DNA of 64,000 nt from Xenorhabdus griffiniae (GTDB lineage: Bacteria; Pseudomonadota; Gammaproteobacteria; Enterobacterales; Enterobacteriaceae): contig NZ_CP147737.1 of NCBI RefSeq assembly GCF_037265215.1, positions 310,001-374,000 of the forward strand, given 5' to 3'. The notes below the pieces were generated by a model. It was not told where the DNA came from, ran no database searches, and was given only the letters and a program-made list of their open reading frames with translations. Shown piece by piece: positions 8,641 to 18,835 of the stretch. Position 1 is the stretch's first letter; every line of letters begins with the position of its first letter. A program made the position numbers and the translations under genes.

Positions 8641-9336
8641 AAGATGAAAGAGAGACGACTTTATCATTTTGGTGTAATTATGTTGATGGCAATGATGGAA
8701 TTAGAAAATTTAAAGATAAGCCACTTTTAATAGCGCGATTAGCTATCTGCTTTTTGCCACAGGGTATGTAAGGTATGTGAATGTAAAAGCATACTGATAT
8801 GTATAAGTTGCCAGTATTTCCTTTCTTTTTCTGATTATTTCTTAATGTAACAAATCAGACACACGTGATCGTCCTAAAACTATCATAAAATCACGTTAGC
8901 AACTATTTGTCTGGTTTATTATTTGCTTACCATGTTTTTCTATTTGAAATCAAAAAAAACGCGGGTACAATTACATTACTTTTTAGTCATCCAGAGTGTC
9001 CCTGTATAGCTCTCTTGATGCTAAATATTCGGAGTAAGCATCTATTTTTATCTTGTAAACCATACTCAAGATACCAAATAGCAATTGTATAACAATCGCT
9101 TGTAAGTAATAAGTGATGTTGAATTGTCTCCACAATTCAAGATTTATCCTCATAATTCTAAAAATATCAGACTGTTGTTGGAAAGGCAGAATGGCGTGTT
9201 TTTGCCTGGATTTATCAGTGCCGTGATGCACGATGTTGCGATAAAAATGAAGTTGTAAAGTTCAGAAGGAATAATATCAATTACTTGATTTTAAAGGTTA
9301 ATATTCCAAGACCGTTTTCTCATATCAAATTTGATT
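8641..9336. other. AT-rich gap after the Rhs array, no supported gene
   Basis: About 700 bp with only short open frames. One, in plus orientation, ends at 8771 (tail KDKPLLIARLAICFLPQGM) and could be the tail of a lost gene. I see no rRNA, tRNA, CRISPR or complete IS here. The junction at 8640 cuts a symE remnant, so this is probably rearrangement debris. Confidence 0.4.
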
Positions 9337-9348
9337 ATGAAGGGGGGA

Positions 9349-9885
9349 ATGATGTTTTTCCGTGGTGTCAACAAAAGTAATATGATTATTTTTTCGTTAA
9401 TCCTGGGAATTGCTATTTTATTTTTGTCTTTCGAAAACAGCAGATTAGGGATTATTGCTTACGCCGATAAGCATTGCCAGAGAAATACAACCTGTTTGAT
9501 TGATATGAATAAAATTATTCCTTTTGACTGGGATAAAATGTATATCATCGACAAAGGTATCGCACCGGAGGATATTGAAAAAATTATCGGGGCAAAGTTT
9601 AATGATGAAACCAGCCTTTTTTATAAAATTATTTTTGTCAGAGATCAGAAGGTGGTTTATTCAGATGAATATCATCCACCACATGAGTCTTATATGAAAA
9701 AATTCATTAAGCCTAATTTTCACTATCCTTATGAAAGAAAAGGAAATTATTTTAGTCATTACGCTATTTCTAAAGATAATTCCATTCTTTCAGTGAAAAT
9801 TGAAAATGAACCACTGATGAGTGATAAAATTTATTACAATATCTTCCCTTCTAATGCCCAGCAAGTTAAAGGGAGAGAGCTATAA
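9349..9885 (+). CDS. Membrane-anchored hypothetical protein
   Basis: The product is about 178 residues from ATG 9349, chosen because AAGGGGGGA lies just before it; TTG 9331 and ATG 9337 are alternatives. Residues 10-30 form one hydrophobic segment (MIIFSLILGIAILFLSF), then an AYADKHCQRNTTC stretch with two cysteines suggests an exported domain. A conserved-looking IIPFDWDKMYIID motif follows. I recognise no named family. It stands alone beside the Rhs island, with a terminator after it. Confidence 0.6.
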   Translation: MMFFRGVNKSNMIIFSLILGIAILFLSFENSRLGIIAYADKHCQRNTTCLIDMNKIIPFDWDKMYIIDKGIAPEDIEKIIGAKFNDETSLFYKIIFVRDQKVVYSDEYHPPHESYMKKFIKPNFHYPYERKGNYFSHYAISKDNSILSVKIENEPLMSDKIYYNIFPSNAQQVKGREL

Positions 9886-9909
9886 ATCCATTAGATGAAA
9901 AAATAAATA

Positions 9910-9943
9910 CAGGCCATGTTTTGTACATGGCCTGCACTTTTTT
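9910..9943. terminator. Bidirectional terminator between convergent genes
   Basis: CAGGCCATG pairs with CATGGCCTG across a 7-nt loop and is followed by CACTTTTTTA. It lies between the convergent membrane protein and DUF1090 genes. Confidence 0.75.
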
Positions 9944-9947
9944 ATGT

Positions 9948-10307
9948 CTATTTTTTGCTTTTAGAAGGGGGGCGAGATTGATTTTTGCGACTTGGCTGTT
10001 TCAATGGCGGTGAACGGTTCTTGTTAGCTGAATCCCTGGTTGTACTATTTTTCGCGTTGTCTTTCCCTGTTTCTGGCTGATCGTTTTGTTTTTGCAAAAG
10101 TTCTTCCAGAGCACATGCCGTCTTTATGTTTTCTAACGTGCGAGTTAATCCTTTTATCAGACGCTTATCGTTATCTGCTTGAGCATACTGGAGCTGTTTT
10201 TCCAACGTTTTTTTCTTAATTTCACATCCCGTTTTCCCTCGGTTTGCATAGGCAACACTCATATTGAAAACGATCAATACAGATAAGATCACTGTTTTCG
10301 ATATCAT
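9948..10307 (-). CDS. DUF1090 (YqjC-like) periplasmic protein
   Basis: This 119-residue protein has an N-terminal signal peptide (hydrophobic core to about residue 19, likely cut after AYA). It carries the DUF1090 pattern GCEIKKKTLEKQLQYAQ...KRLIKGLTRTLENIKTAC, with two conserved cysteines framing a predicted coiled coil. The last about 45 residues are a low-complexity Lys/Ser/Pro/Asn tail that YqjC lacks. The function of the family is unknown. It is convergent with the upstream hypothetical gene and shares its terminator. Confidence 0.75.
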   Translation of the reverse strand: MISKTVILSVLIVFNMSVAYANRGKTGCEIKKKTLEKQLQYAQADNDKRLIKGLTRTLENIKTACALEELLQKQNDQPETGKDNAKNSTTRDSANKNRSPPLKQPSRKNQSRPPSKSKK

Positions 10308-10384
10308 GAATTATTCCTAAGATTTTGAGGTTACTTATCTGAAATTTTATATGCTGATCTTGCTTTGATCCTGAAAACTTCCTC

Positions 10385-10452
10385 CCTAAATAGCGTTTCA
10401 AAATGATAGGAGTATTCCTTACCCCCTCGGCGCACGGAGTAGTGATTGAGGT
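10385..10452. repeat. Partial copy of a palindromic intergenic repeat
   Basis: AATAGCGTTTCAAAATGAT followed by TATTCCTTACCCC matches, in inverted orientation, the element at 43394-43456, where the palindrome is complete. Only one arm is recognisable here. Confidence 0.55.
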
Positions 10453-10486
10453 TTTTAAATAGGCCATTGGAAAGATTTCCTATAAT

Positions 10487-10690
10487 TTAAAGAGTTTTTA
10501 TCTTAATTTTAAAATAAGATAATTTGATGCAGGTGATGAGCTTACAATCTGCGAGGTGATAGTTTGAAAATATAAAAGTTAAAATGCTAATAGGTAACAT
10601 AAATATCAAAAAAACAATCACAATATAATATAATGCATCAGGGTGTTGTATTATGGTTGCTATAAAAACAATCAACATACAGATTAACAT
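10487..10690 (-). pseudogene. Possible remnant of a membrane protein
   Basis: A 67-codon minus-strand frame has two hydrophobic stretches (MLIVFIATII and YYIVIVFLIFMLPISILTF). The frame stays open upstream, without a start, to a TAG near 10770. No family is recognised and there is no clear ribosome-binding site. It is most likely a decayed fragment or a chance AT-rich frame in the 620-bp gap before rlmJ. Confidence 0.2.
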
Positions 10691-10927
10691 TGCTCTTAAT
10701 GATGAAAAAGAATCATCGGAGGTTTTTATTATCCAAGCAAGAAAATCAGCTCTTTTCGACTACATTGACTCTTTTTAAGATGCGATGACAGCACTTACTT
10801 TGTTACTATGCTTCGTCGTGTTTTAGTGCCTGTGCAATGACTTGTGGGGTAATTCGTGGGGTAATAAAATGATTTATTCGCCTTATGTGAAACTAAAACT
10901 TATTAAAAATCAATAGGAAATAAATTA

Positions 10928-11770
10928 ATGTTAAGTTATCGCCACAGCTTCCATGCCGGCAACCACGCTGACGTGTTAAAGCACGTAGTACAAAGCCTGA
11001 TCATTGAGTCGCTTAAAATAAAAGAAAAACCTTTCCTGTATCTGGATACTCACTCTGGTGCAGGTCGCTATCATTTGAGTGGAGAACATGCCGAACGTAC
11101 GGGAGAGTATCTGGAAGGTATTGCCCGTATTTGGCAGCGTGATGATATCCCCGAAGAATTGGCGGCGTATATGGATGCTGTGAAAGCGCTGAATCCACAA
11201 GGCACTTTACGTTATTATCCAGGTTCTCCGCTGATTGCCAGCCACTTATTGCGGGAGCATGATGAGCTTAATCTGAGTGAATTGCATCCCAGCGATTTTC
11301 CTCTGTTACGTACGGAATTTTCCCGCGACAGACGTGCTCGTGTCCTGCGGGAAGATGGTTTCCAGCAGTTGAAATCAAAACTACCACCAAAAAGCCGTCG
11401 TGGGTTTGTACTGATTGATCCGCCTTATGAATTGAAATCGGATTATCTGAATGTCGTCCAGGGTATTCAGGAAGGGTATAAGCGCTTTGCTACTGGTACT
11501 TATGCTCTGTGGTATCCCGTTGTTCTGCGTCAGCAGATTAAACGTTTGGTGAAGGGATTGGAAGCCACGGGTATTCGTAAGATTTTACAAATTGAACTTG
11601 GTGTGCGTCCTGACAGTGATCAACGGGGTATGACGGCATCAGGTATGATCGTCATTAATCCACCGTGGAAATTAGAACAGCAGATGAAGGTCGTGTTACC
11701 GTGGCTGCATCAGGTATTGGTTCCTGAAGGCACAGGACATACATCAGTAGAGTGGATTGTCCCTGAATAA
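10928..11770 (+). CDS. rlmJ: 23S rRNA (adenine-2030-N6)-methyltransferase
   Basis: This 280-residue protein is the usual length for RlmJ and begins MLSYRHSFHAGNHADVLKH, the family's conserved N-terminus. SAM-binding residues lie in the LDTHSGAGRY segment (about residues 39-48). The catalytic NPPY-type motif appears as LIDPPYE near residue 164. It methylates A2030 of 23S rRNA, using SAM. It is followed by gorA in the same orientation, as in E. coli. An AGGAAAT ribosome-binding site precedes the ATG. Confidence 0.97.
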   Translation: MLSYRHSFHAGNHADVLKHVVQSLIIESLKIKEKPFLYLDTHSGAGRYHLSGEHAERTGEYLEGIARIWQRDDIPEELAAYMDAVKALNPQGTLRYYPGSPLIASHLLREHDELNLSELHPSDFPLLRTEFSRDRRARVLREDGFQQLKSKLPPKSRRGFVLIDPPYELKSDYLNVVQGIQEGYKRFATGTYALWYPVVLRQQIKRLVKGLEATGIRKILQIELGVRPDSDQRGMTASGMIVINPPWKLEQQMKVVLPWLHQVLVPEGTGHTSVEWIVPE

Positions 11771-11964
11771 GGTAAAGGTTCAGTGTGGCGTCGTTATTAA
11801 GAGTTTGATGACCTCTGAATAAACTGTGACACGATATCATTTGATAGCCGTGGCCTATGGCAATAAGAGTTAGAATCGTCCACTGTGAGTGATAATTTTT
11901 TGTAACAATGACGTCAAGCTGAACTTTAGCAGTAACTTAATTGATTAGACGGAAGTGACCTAAG

Positions 11965-13317
11965 ATGAGTAAACATTACGATTATATTGCAATTGGTGGT
12001 GGCAGTGGCGGGATTGCTTCTATTAACCGTGCAGCCATGTATGGGCAAAAATGTGCCCTGGTTGAAGCAAAAGCATTAGGTGGAACATGTGTTAATGTGG
12101 GCTGTGTACCAAAGAAAGTGATGTGGCACGCTGCTCAAATTGCGGAATCTATTCATCAATATGGTCCCGATTATGGTTTTGATACTACCGTCAATCATTT
12201 TGACTGGAAAAAACTCATTGCTAGCCGTACTGCTTATATTGATCGTATTCATCAGTCATATGAACGCGTATTGAATAACAATAAGGTCGATGTTATTCAA
12301 GGATTCGCCCGTTTTGTTGATGCACATACTGTTGAGGTTAATGGCGAAAAAATCACGGCTGACCATATCCTGATCGCGACAGGTGGTCGCCCTGTACGTC
12401 CAGATATTCCCGGTGCTGAATATGGTATTGATTCAGATGGTTTCTTCGAACTAAATGAAATGCCGAAGCGTGTTGCTGTGGTTGGTGCGGGCTATATTGC
12501 TGTTGAAATCGCGGGTGTTTTGAATGCACTGGGTAGCGAAACTCATCTGTTTGTCCGTAAGCACGCACCTCTGCGTTCTTTTGATCCCATGATTGTGGAA
12601 ACACTGTTAGAAGTCATCAAAACTGAAGGGCCGATACTGCATACAGAAGCAATATTACAGTCTGTGATGAAAAATAGTGATGGCAGTCTGACTGTTAAAT
12701 TGCAGGATGGTCGGGAGCAAGTTGTTGATACGCTGATCTGGGCTATTGGGCGTGAGCCAATGACAGATAAGCTGAATCTGGCCGTAACAGGTGTTGAACT
12801 GAATGAAAAAGGCTATATCCAGGTCGATAAGTATCAGAATACCAATGTTAACGGTATTTATGCAGTGGGTGATAACACGGGCGCGGTGGAATTGACACCC
12901 GTTGCGGTAGCAGCAGGGCGTCGTTTGTCAGAGCGTCTGTTTAATAACAAACCTGATGAACATCTGGATTACACCAATATACCTACAGTGGTATTTAGCC
13001 ATCCGCCAATTGGCACGGTAGGTTTGACGGAACCACAGGCAAAGGCTCAGTATGGCGAAGATCAGATTAAGGTTTATACATCGTCATTCACCGCAATGTA
13101 CACCGCAGTGACGCAGCACCGTCAGCCATGCCGTATGAAGTTGGTTTGTGTAGGAGCCAATGAGAAGATAGTTGGTATTCACGGTATTGGCTTTGGAATG
13201 GATGAAATACTGCAAGGTTTTGCGGTTGCGCTGAAAATGGGAGCAACGAAGAAGGATTTTGATAATACGGTTGCTATCCATCCGACGGCGGCGGAAGAGT
13301 TTGTGACTATGAGGTGA
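11965..13317 (+). CDS. gorA: Glutathione reductase (NADPH)
   Basis: This 450-residue flavoprotein reduces GSSG to GSH with NADPH. The FAD-binding GGGSGG is at residues 11-16. The redox-active disulfide is in [13 protein letters not shown] (Cys42 and Cys47, as in E. coli). The NADPH-binding [11 protein letters not shown] lies near residue 175. The C-terminal HPTAAEE supplies the catalytic His-Glu pair to the partner subunit. It lies about 190 bp after rlmJ and ends at a hairpin shared with the convergent lsrK. Confidence 0.97.
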   Translation: MSKHYDYIAIGGGSGGIASINRAAMYGQKCALVEAKALGGTCVNVGCVPKKVMWHAAQIAESIHQYGPDYGFDTTVNHFDWKKLIASRTAYIDRIHQSYERVLNNNKVDVIQGFARFVDAHTVEVNGEKITADHILIATGGRPVRPDIPGAEYGIDSDGFFELNEMPKRVAVVGAGYIAVEIAGVLNALGSETHLFVRKHAPLRSFDPMIVETLLEVIKTEGPILHTEAILQSVMKNSDGSLTVKLQDGREQVVDTLIWAIGREPMTDKLNLAVTGVELNEKGYIQVDKYQNTNVNGIYAVGDNTGAVELTPVAVAAGRRLSERLFNNKPDEHLDYTNIPTVVFSHPPIGTVGLTEPQAKAQYGEDQIKVYTSSFTAMYTAVTQHRQPCRMKLVCVGANEKIVGIHGIGFGMDEILQGFAVALKMGATKKDFDNTVAIHPTAAEEFVTMR

Positions 13318-13324
13318 GAGATTT

Positions 13325-13351
13325 GATTGGCCTCACAATTCGAGGCCAATC
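13325..13351. terminator. Hairpin between convergent gorA and lsrK
   Basis: GATTGGCCTC pairs perfectly with GAGGCCAATC across a 7-nt loop, between the two stop codons. Tails are short and mixed A/T, so it may act as a bidirectional terminator or as a 3'-end stabiliser. Confidence 0.65.
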
Positions 13352-13356
13352 AAAAA

Positions 13357-14949
13357 TTACAGCCCCGGTGCCTTCCACAATGACGTCGTCAGCCCATCAT
13401 CCACCAGATGCAGTTGGTCTGCATATACCGCCTGCCAGTCTTTTTTCGCTTTTTGGTAAATTTCACGGTGGCTTAAATTCGGTTGATATTCCCGCTCCCA
13501 ACGTACCAATCTTTCTCCTGTTGCGGGCATGGAATCATACAATCCAACACCAACCCCTGCCGCAATAGCACAACCCAATGCTGTTGCTTCTTTTACCACA
13601 GGCACGCGGACAGGCAGTCCCGTAACGTCAGACAGAATTTGGCTCCAGAGTTTGCCTTTTGAGCCACCGCCTGCGAAGACCAGCGATTCTGCCTGGACAC
13701 CAGAGAAGGTCGAAACCATATCGAGATTACACGCCGAGACGATAGCGGCGTTTTCTTCCAATGCCCGGAATAGTGTTGCTTTGTTGCATTTTTCCGGATC
13801 AATCGAGAGATTAAGGAAAGATGGGGCAGCGTGATACCACGATTTAAAGCGCATAACATCGGAGAAAATTGGCATGACACCATAGGCACCGGCAGGAACT
13901 CGTGCCGCCATATCTTCCAGCAGATTGTAGGCATCAACGCCCAGTCGTTCCGCCAGCAGTTTTTCTTCTGCGCAAAAAGCGTCGCGGAACCAACGCATGG
14001 TGAGGCCGGTGAAGAAACTGATGGATTCTGCCTGTGCCATGCCGGGGATAACGTGCGGATTGATGCGGATATTCATGTTTGGATCGGTGATGGGTTCAGG
14101 CAGGTTGACGACTTGCTGCCAGAATGTTCCGCCGAGTACCGCAGTTTGGGCGGGTTTGACGACACCAATGCCAAGACAGCCGAGTTGCACATCGCCACCG
14201 CCCATAATCACGGGAGTGCCACTGTTCAGGCCGCATTCTGCTGCGGCTTTTTCCGTAATATAGCCGAGCAAGGTGCCTGTTTCTTTGACAGGAGAGAGGA
14301 TATCAGCACGCAATCCTGCCATTTTCAACAGGCTTGGGCGCCAATCGCGGCTGGCTAAATCCAGCATTCCCGTTGTGCCCGCGTTAGAAGGATCAACCGC
14401 CAGTTCGCCACTTAGCATATAAGCCAGCCAATCGCTGATCATGGTTAAGGTACTGGCTTGTTGATAGATATCAGGGCGGTGATGAGCAAGCCAAAGCAGG
14501 CGTGGCATGGCTCCTAATGCCAATGTTTGGCCGGAATAGCGGTAGACGTCATATTCAAAGGTATTATTGTAAAGCGCTTTCAGTTCGCTGACTTCATGAC
14601 TGGAGCGGGCATCTACGTTGGCACACGCCCAGATAGGATCGCCGTCACGATTATAAAGGACAATACCTTCCCGCATTGAACAGGCAGCAACGCCTTGAAT
14701 CGCATTGGCAGGCAGTTCCGCCTTTTGCAGCGCCTGTTGAATACATTGGCAGGCCAGTTGCCAGTTATTTTTCAGATCAAATTCCATTGAACCCGCAACA
14801 TTCGGTACGGGATGGTGTATCCATTCAGCTTGTCCAACGGCAACCTGATTCCCTTCGAGATCAAATATAACTGCACGGATACTGCCAGTTCCTGCATCAA
14901 GCGCCATCAAATACTTCCTTGATGGGTGAGCATGAGCGCGTTGATTCAT
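13357..14949 (-). CDS. lsrK: Autoinducer-2 kinase
   Basis: This 530-residue FGGY-family kinase phosphorylates imported AI-2 (DPD) in the cytoplasm, trapping it and creating the LsrR inducer. The N-terminal ATPase motif is [24 protein letters not shown] lies centrally, and FAGGGSKG followed by [12 protein letters not shown] near the end form the adenosine-binding region. Closely E. coli-like throughout. The start ATG has an AGGA eight bases upstream. It is followed about 75 bp later by lsrR in the same orientation. Confidence 0.97.
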   Translation of the reverse strand: MNQRAHAHPSRKYLMALDAGTGSIRAVIFDLEGNQVAVGQAEWIHHPVPNVAGSMEFDLKNNWQLACQCIQQALQKAELPANAIQGVAACSMREGIVLYNRDGDPIWACANVDARSSHEVSELKALYNNTFEYDVYRYSGQTLALGAMPRLLWLAHHRPDIYQQASTLTMISDWLAYMLSGELAVDPSNAGTTGMLDLASRDWRPSLLKMAGLRADILSPVKETGTLLGYITEKAAAECGLNSGTPVIMGGGDVQLGCLGIGVVKPAQTAVLGGTFWQQVVNLPEPITDPNMNIRINPHVIPGMAQAESISFFTGLTMRWFRDAFCAEEKLLAERLGVDAYNLLEDMAARVPAGAYGVMPIFSDVMRFKSWYHAAPSFLNLSIDPEKCNKATLFRALEENAAIVSACNLDMVSTFSGVQAESLVFAGGGSKGKLWSQILSDVTGLPVRVPVVKEATALGCAIAAGVGVGLYDSMPATGERLVRWEREYQPNLSHREIYQKAKKDWQAVYADQLHLVDDGLTTSLWKAPGL

Positions 14950-15023
14950 GATACTATCCTCGTCTGTTGTTATCTTCTTTTTATTCGATATGGCACAGGG
15001 GATGGATAGAGATTATTCGTCGA

Positions 15024-16034
15024 TCAAATTAACATAGCTTGTGCGGTCTGTTCTTCTGTCACCAGTGAATTAATGTAACCCCCTTTCAGTGCAGCAACGA
15101 TAGCATCTGCTTTTTCGATGCCGCCTGCTACACCAATGACATTAGGAATGGTTTTCATTTCTGGCAATGAAATACCGATCAGTTCCTGATGGATATCAAT
15201 GTCGCTGATCAGCTCACCTTCCATATTGAAGAAGTAACCAAGAATGTCACCGATAGCACCTTTGCGGCCAAACATCAATTGTTCACCATCGCTGATGTAG
15301 CCGGAACGCATGATAGTTGCATGTTGCTTCTGTTTGATGGCGCCGATACCGACGATGGCAGTATCGGCCGCACAAGCTGCCAAAATCACGTCCCGTACAC
15401 TGCGCTCTTCGCGAAATGTCGCCGCGACTTGATGGGTAGAGGCTCGCAGTGGTGCCGGAATAATGCTGACAGGACAGGCTGCATCAAGCTGGCCGATACC
15501 CGTCATATAAGGGCCAACACCGCCTGACAGCGTCACCAACCGAATTTGCTGTGATGAGATAAAACCGCTCAGGTGCTGCAAAGTACACATCGGCGTTTCA
15601 CCAAATCCAATTGCTAATAGCTGGTGAGGTTCAATCAGCGCCATTAACAGGTGAGCGGCTCCGATACCAAGACGGGCATTCAGATTCATGCCATCAAGGG
15701 TAGGTAATACGCGAACCTGTTTGAGATTAAAGCGTTTTTGCAAAGCATTTTCCAACTCCAAACACCCTTCATAGCGTGAATTGATCTGAACGCGGATCAC
15801 GCCAGATTGCCGTCCTTTCTCTAACAGACGGGAGACTTTCAGGCGATTGAGGCCGAGTAATTCACCGATGTCTCCTTGCGTCAGACCATCGTGATAGTAA
15901 AACCAGGCAATGCGGGCCATTAGTTCTTCTTCACTCATGCTATTTCCTGGGTAGCTGTAGCTTGAATAGTCAATTTCCTCGGATAATACGCTTTTCCCTG
16001 AGACGGATTGTTTCTGATTTAATTTGGTCGACAT
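15024..16034 (-). CDS. lsrR: Transcriptional repressor of the lsr operon
   Basis: A SorC/DeoR-like regulator with an N-terminal helix-turn-helix ([21 protein letters not shown]) and a C-terminal sugar-phosphate-binding domain containing the GFGETP and LSGGVGPYM loops. It represses lsrACDBFG and its own gene until phospho-AI-2 binds. I chose ATG 16034 (MSTKLNQ) because GAAG lies just upstream; a GTG 18 bp further upstream also reads in frame. It is divergent from lsrA across a roughly 240-bp control region. Confidence 0.95.
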   Translation of the reverse strand: MSTKLNQKQSVSGKSVLSEEIDYSSYSYPGNSMSEEELMARIAWFYYHDGLTQGDIGELLGLNRLKVSRLLEKGRQSGVIRVQINSRYEGCLELENALQKRFNLKQVRVLPTLDGMNLNARLGIGAAHLLMALIEPHQLLAIGFGETPMCTLQHLSGFISSQQIRLVTLSGGVGPYMTGIGQLDAACPVSIIPAPLRASTHQVAATFREERSVRDVILAACAADTAIVGIGAIKQKQHATIMRSGYISDGEQLMFGRKGAIGDILGYFFNMEGELISDIDIHQELIGISLPEMKTIPNVIGVAGGIEKADAIVAALKGGYINSLVTEEQTAQAMLI

Positions 16035-16188
16035 AATAACTTCTTTATCCACGAGGAAAGAATAAGCATAAATATCTCTAATGTACTAGAGGCTTATCGC
16101 AAAATTTGAACATATTTTAATGTGGATCTAAATTTTTCACAAAATGTGATCTAATTATTGAAAAAATCTTAAGTTTTACATTAGAGTC

Positions 16189-16223
16189 TTGAACAAAAAT
16201 GTTTTTAGTAAATAAATGTTCAA
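16189..16223. promoter_or_regulatory. Inverted repeat in lsrR-lsrA control region, candidate LsrR operator
   Basis: TTGAACA (16189-16195) and TGTTCAA (16217-16223) are perfect inverted repeats, with a further TTTGAACA near 16104. They lie between divergent lsrR and lsrA, where LsrR acts in E. coli. The spacing of two helical turns suits a tetrameric SorC-family regulator. The assignment is inference. Confidence 0.5.
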
Positions 16224-16272
16224 TTTCGCATCGGTGTCAGAAACGCAAACCCAAAATGCCATGAGGTACGTG

Positions 16273-17844
16273 ATGTCACAGAGCAATATTGCCACTCATT
16301 CCCATGATCCGTTTTGCCTGAGCCCGACTAACAGTGCTCCGCTTTTAGTTGCCCGTGGGATCAGTAAGCAGTTTTCTGGTTTGATGGTGTTGAAGCAGAT
16401 TGATTTCTTTCTGATGCCAGGGCAGGTTCATGCATTATTAGGTGGCAATGGTGCGGGTAAATCAACTTTGATGAAAATCATTGCAGGCATTGAACAGCCG
16501 GATGCCGGAACGTTGGTTGTGGAGGGTGCTACTGTCAGCTATTTGACACCGACGAAGGCGCATCAACTGGGTATTTATCTGGTTCCACAAGAACCTTTGC
16601 TATTTCCCAATCTTTCCGTTCAGGAAAATATCCTGTTTCGTTTGCCAAAACATCAAGCCAGTACAAGCCGAATGCACGAATTACTGCTTCAGCTTGATTG
16701 CCAAATTGACTTGAAGATGCCAGCCGGCGCTTTGAATGTAGCAGATCAGCAGTTGGTGGAGATTATGCGTGGCTTGATGCGTAATTCTCGCATTTTGATT
16801 CTGGATGAGCCAACTGCTGCATTGACGCCCGCAGAAACTGAACGTTTGTTTGCACGAATAAGGGAATTACGGCAGCAACAGGTGGGGATTATTTTCATTT
16901 CCCACAAGTTACCTGAAATTCGTGAGATTGCAGATTATGTCAGTGTGATACGAGATGGGGGCATCGCTCTTAGCGGCGAGATTGAGCGTTTTACAACGGA
17001 AGCAATAATTCAGGCGATTACACCTACGGTAAAATCAATTGCGTTGGCTGATAATCAAAAATTGAGCTTGAAAGCTAGCAGTAATGTATCGGATAACCTA
17101 TCAGCAACTCCCGTTTTGGAAGTGACTTCTCTGTGTGGGGAGGGATTTCGTGACATCTCTTTGACGCTACGGGCGGGGGAAATTGTTGGTTTGTCTGGTG
17201 TTGTGGGAGCAGGTCGTACGGAACTGGCAGAGACACTATATGGATTGCGCCCGATAGCGAGTGGTGAAATTCGTTTCCGACAACAAGTCATCAATAAACT
17301 CGATACCGCAGAACGTTTGCAACATGGATTGGTTTATCTGCCTGAAGATCGGCAAGTTTTTGGCTTATTTCTTGACGCCTTTTTGAGTTGGAATGTTTGT
17401 TCGCTGACGCACAGCCGAAGCACTTTCTGGACACGTTCCACCCACGATGTCGGAGTATTGGAACGATATCGTCAAGCACTCAATATTCGATTCCACAATG
17501 TAGATCAATCTGTACGTACGCTGTCTGGCGGTAATCAGCAAAAGATCCTGATTGCTAAATGCCTGGAAGCCAAGCCTACTGTCTTGATTATTGATGAACC
17601 AACGCGGGGTGTTGATGTTGGAGCGCGTAATGATATCTATCAGCTTATTCACAAAATCGCCAGTCAACAGGTGGCGATTCTCCTGATTTCTTCTGATCTT
17701 GATGAAATTGTTCAGTTGGCTGATCGCGTGCTGGTCATGCATCACGGCGAGCTTTGTGGACAGCTTGATAAAGACCACATGAATGTGGACGAGATTATGC
17801 ATCTTTCTTTTGGGGAACGTCATATTGAAATTCATCCAGAATAA
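16273..17844 (+). CDS. lsrA: AI-2 import ABC transporter, ATP-binding subunit
   Basis: A double-domain sugar-type ABC ATPase powering AI-2 uptake through LsrCD. Walker [13 protein letters not shown], a first Walker [14 protein letters not shown], and a second cassette with [27 protein letters not shown] and [10 protein letters not shown] are all intact. ATG 16273 is preferred to ATG 16216: GAGG sits six bases before it, it fits the E. coli length better, and 16216 falls inside the operator-like repeat. Its end overlaps lsrC. Confidence 0.95.
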   Translation: MSQSNIATHSHDPFCLSPTNSAPLLVARGISKQFSGLMVLKQIDFFLMPGQVHALLGGNGAGKSTLMKIIAGIEQPDAGTLVVEGATVSYLTPTKAHQLGIYLVPQEPLLFPNLSVQENILFRLPKHQASTSRMHELLLQLDCQIDLKMPAGALNVADQQLVEIMRGLMRNSRILILDEPTAALTPAETERLFARIRELRQQQVGIIFISHKLPEIREIADYVSVIRDGGIALSGEIERFTTEAIIQAITPTVKSIALADNQKLSLKASSNVSDNLSATPVLEVTSLCGEGFRDISLTLRAGEIVGLSGVVGAGRTELAETLYGLRPIASGEIRFRQQVINKLDTAERLQHGLVYLPEDRQVFGLFLDAFLSWNVCSLTHSRSTFWTRSTHDVGVLERYRQALNIRFHNVDQSVRTLSGGNQQKILIAKCLEAKPTVLIIDEPTRGVDVGARNDIYQLIHKIASQQVAILLISSDLDEIVQLADRVLVMHHGELCGQLDKDHMNVDEIMHLSFGERHIEIHPE

Positions 17845-18835
17845 CCGAGAGGCCACAGTATTGATCGCCATTTTGGGACTGTTTGCTTTGCTAGGAAGTC
17901 TCGATAGCCATGCTTTCAGCCTCCAAACGGTCACTATGATCTTCGGTAATGCCCAAATTCTTATTTTATTAGCAATGGGTGCCACGCTGGTCATGTTAAC
18001 CCGCAATATTGATGTGTCTGTTGGTTCGACTACCGGACTATGTGCGGTAGTGTTGGGCATGTCGCTTAATGCAGGGCTTCCACTGGCGATTGCCTGTTTA
18101 ATTACGTTGCTGGTTGGCATCATGGCGGGGTTTATTAATGGTGTGTTGGTGGCATGGTTAAAAATTCCAGCGATTGTTGCCACGTTGGGCACACTCTGTT
18201 TATACCGTGGATTAATGCTGTTGTTAACCGGTGGTAAATGGATCGAAGGTTTGCCCGCTGAGGTTAAAGAACTCGCCAGACCAATACTATTGGGTGTTTC
18301 ACCAATTGGCTGGTTGTTGATGTTATTGATTCTGTCGATAGCGTGGATGTTAAAGAAAACTGAGTTTGGCCGCGGGTTTTATGCCACGGGTGATAACCTG
18401 CAAGGCGCTCGTCAGCTTGGTGCTCCCGTCAATGGCATTCGCATCACGGCATTCACCGTAAATGGCGTGATGGCAACATTGGCAGGTATTGTGTTTGTGG
18501 CTCAGATTGGCTTTATTCCGAACCAAACGGGGAATGGGCTGGAGATGAAAGCCATCGCTGCCTGTGTATTAGGTGGTATAAGTTTGTTGGGGGGCGTGGG
18601 AACTGTCTTTGGGGCGATCTGCGGAGCATATTTTTTGACACAAATTGACAGTGTGTTGGTACTCCTCAAGTTATCGGCATGGTGGAATGATTTTATTGCT
18701 GGTCTTGTCCTGTTGGTTGTGTTAGTGCTGGATGGGCGTTTGCGTAATGTCGTTGGCAATAATTTACGCCAGCAACGTTACGCCCGTTTCCTTGAACCAA
18801 TAAACAAACACACCGCAAGAAACGGGAGGCCATAA
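17825..18835 (+). CDS. lsrC: AI-2 import ABC transporter, permease subunit
   Basis: A multi-pass inner-membrane permease, matching E. coli LsrC from LKFIQNNRE onward ([62 protein letters not shown]). The E. coli ATG is ATA here, so the likely start is TTG 17825, with GGGGAA upstream, overlapping lsrA by 20 bp. ATG 17783 in frame is an alternative that adds 14 unconserved residues. Translational coupling to lsrA is likely. It ends one base into the lsrD start. Confidence 0.92.
   Translation: MKFIQNNREATVLIAILGLFALLGSLDSHAFSLQTVTMIFGNAQILILLAMGATLVMLTRNIDVSVGSTTGLCAVVLGMSLNAGLPLAIACLITLLVGIMAGFINGVLVAWLKIPAIVATLGTLCLYRGLMLLLTGGKWIEGLPAEVKELARPILLGVSPIGWLLMLLILSIAWMLKKTEFGRGFYATGDNLQGARQLGAPVNGIRITAFTVNGVMATLAGIVFVAQIGFIPNQTGNGLEMKAIAACVLGGISLLGGVGTVFGAICGAYFLTQIDSVLVLLKLSAWWNDFIAGLVLLVVLVLDGRLRNVVGNNLRQQRYARFLEPINKHTARNGRP

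Noticed and set aside
8983-9231. 82-codon minus-strand frame in the post-Rhs gap
   Set aside because: No ribosome-binding site, no recognisable motif and composition like the AT-rich background.
10790-10870. Minus-strand reading ITPRITPQVIAQALKHDEA-stop as an integrase or DNA-binding protein tail
   Set aside because: Too short to support, without homology upstream and extending into the rlmJ leader.
16121-16160. CRP site upstream of lsrA
   Set aside because: TGTGA at 16145 has no good TCACA partner at the right spacing. cAMP-CRP control is likely from E. coli, but I cannot place the site.
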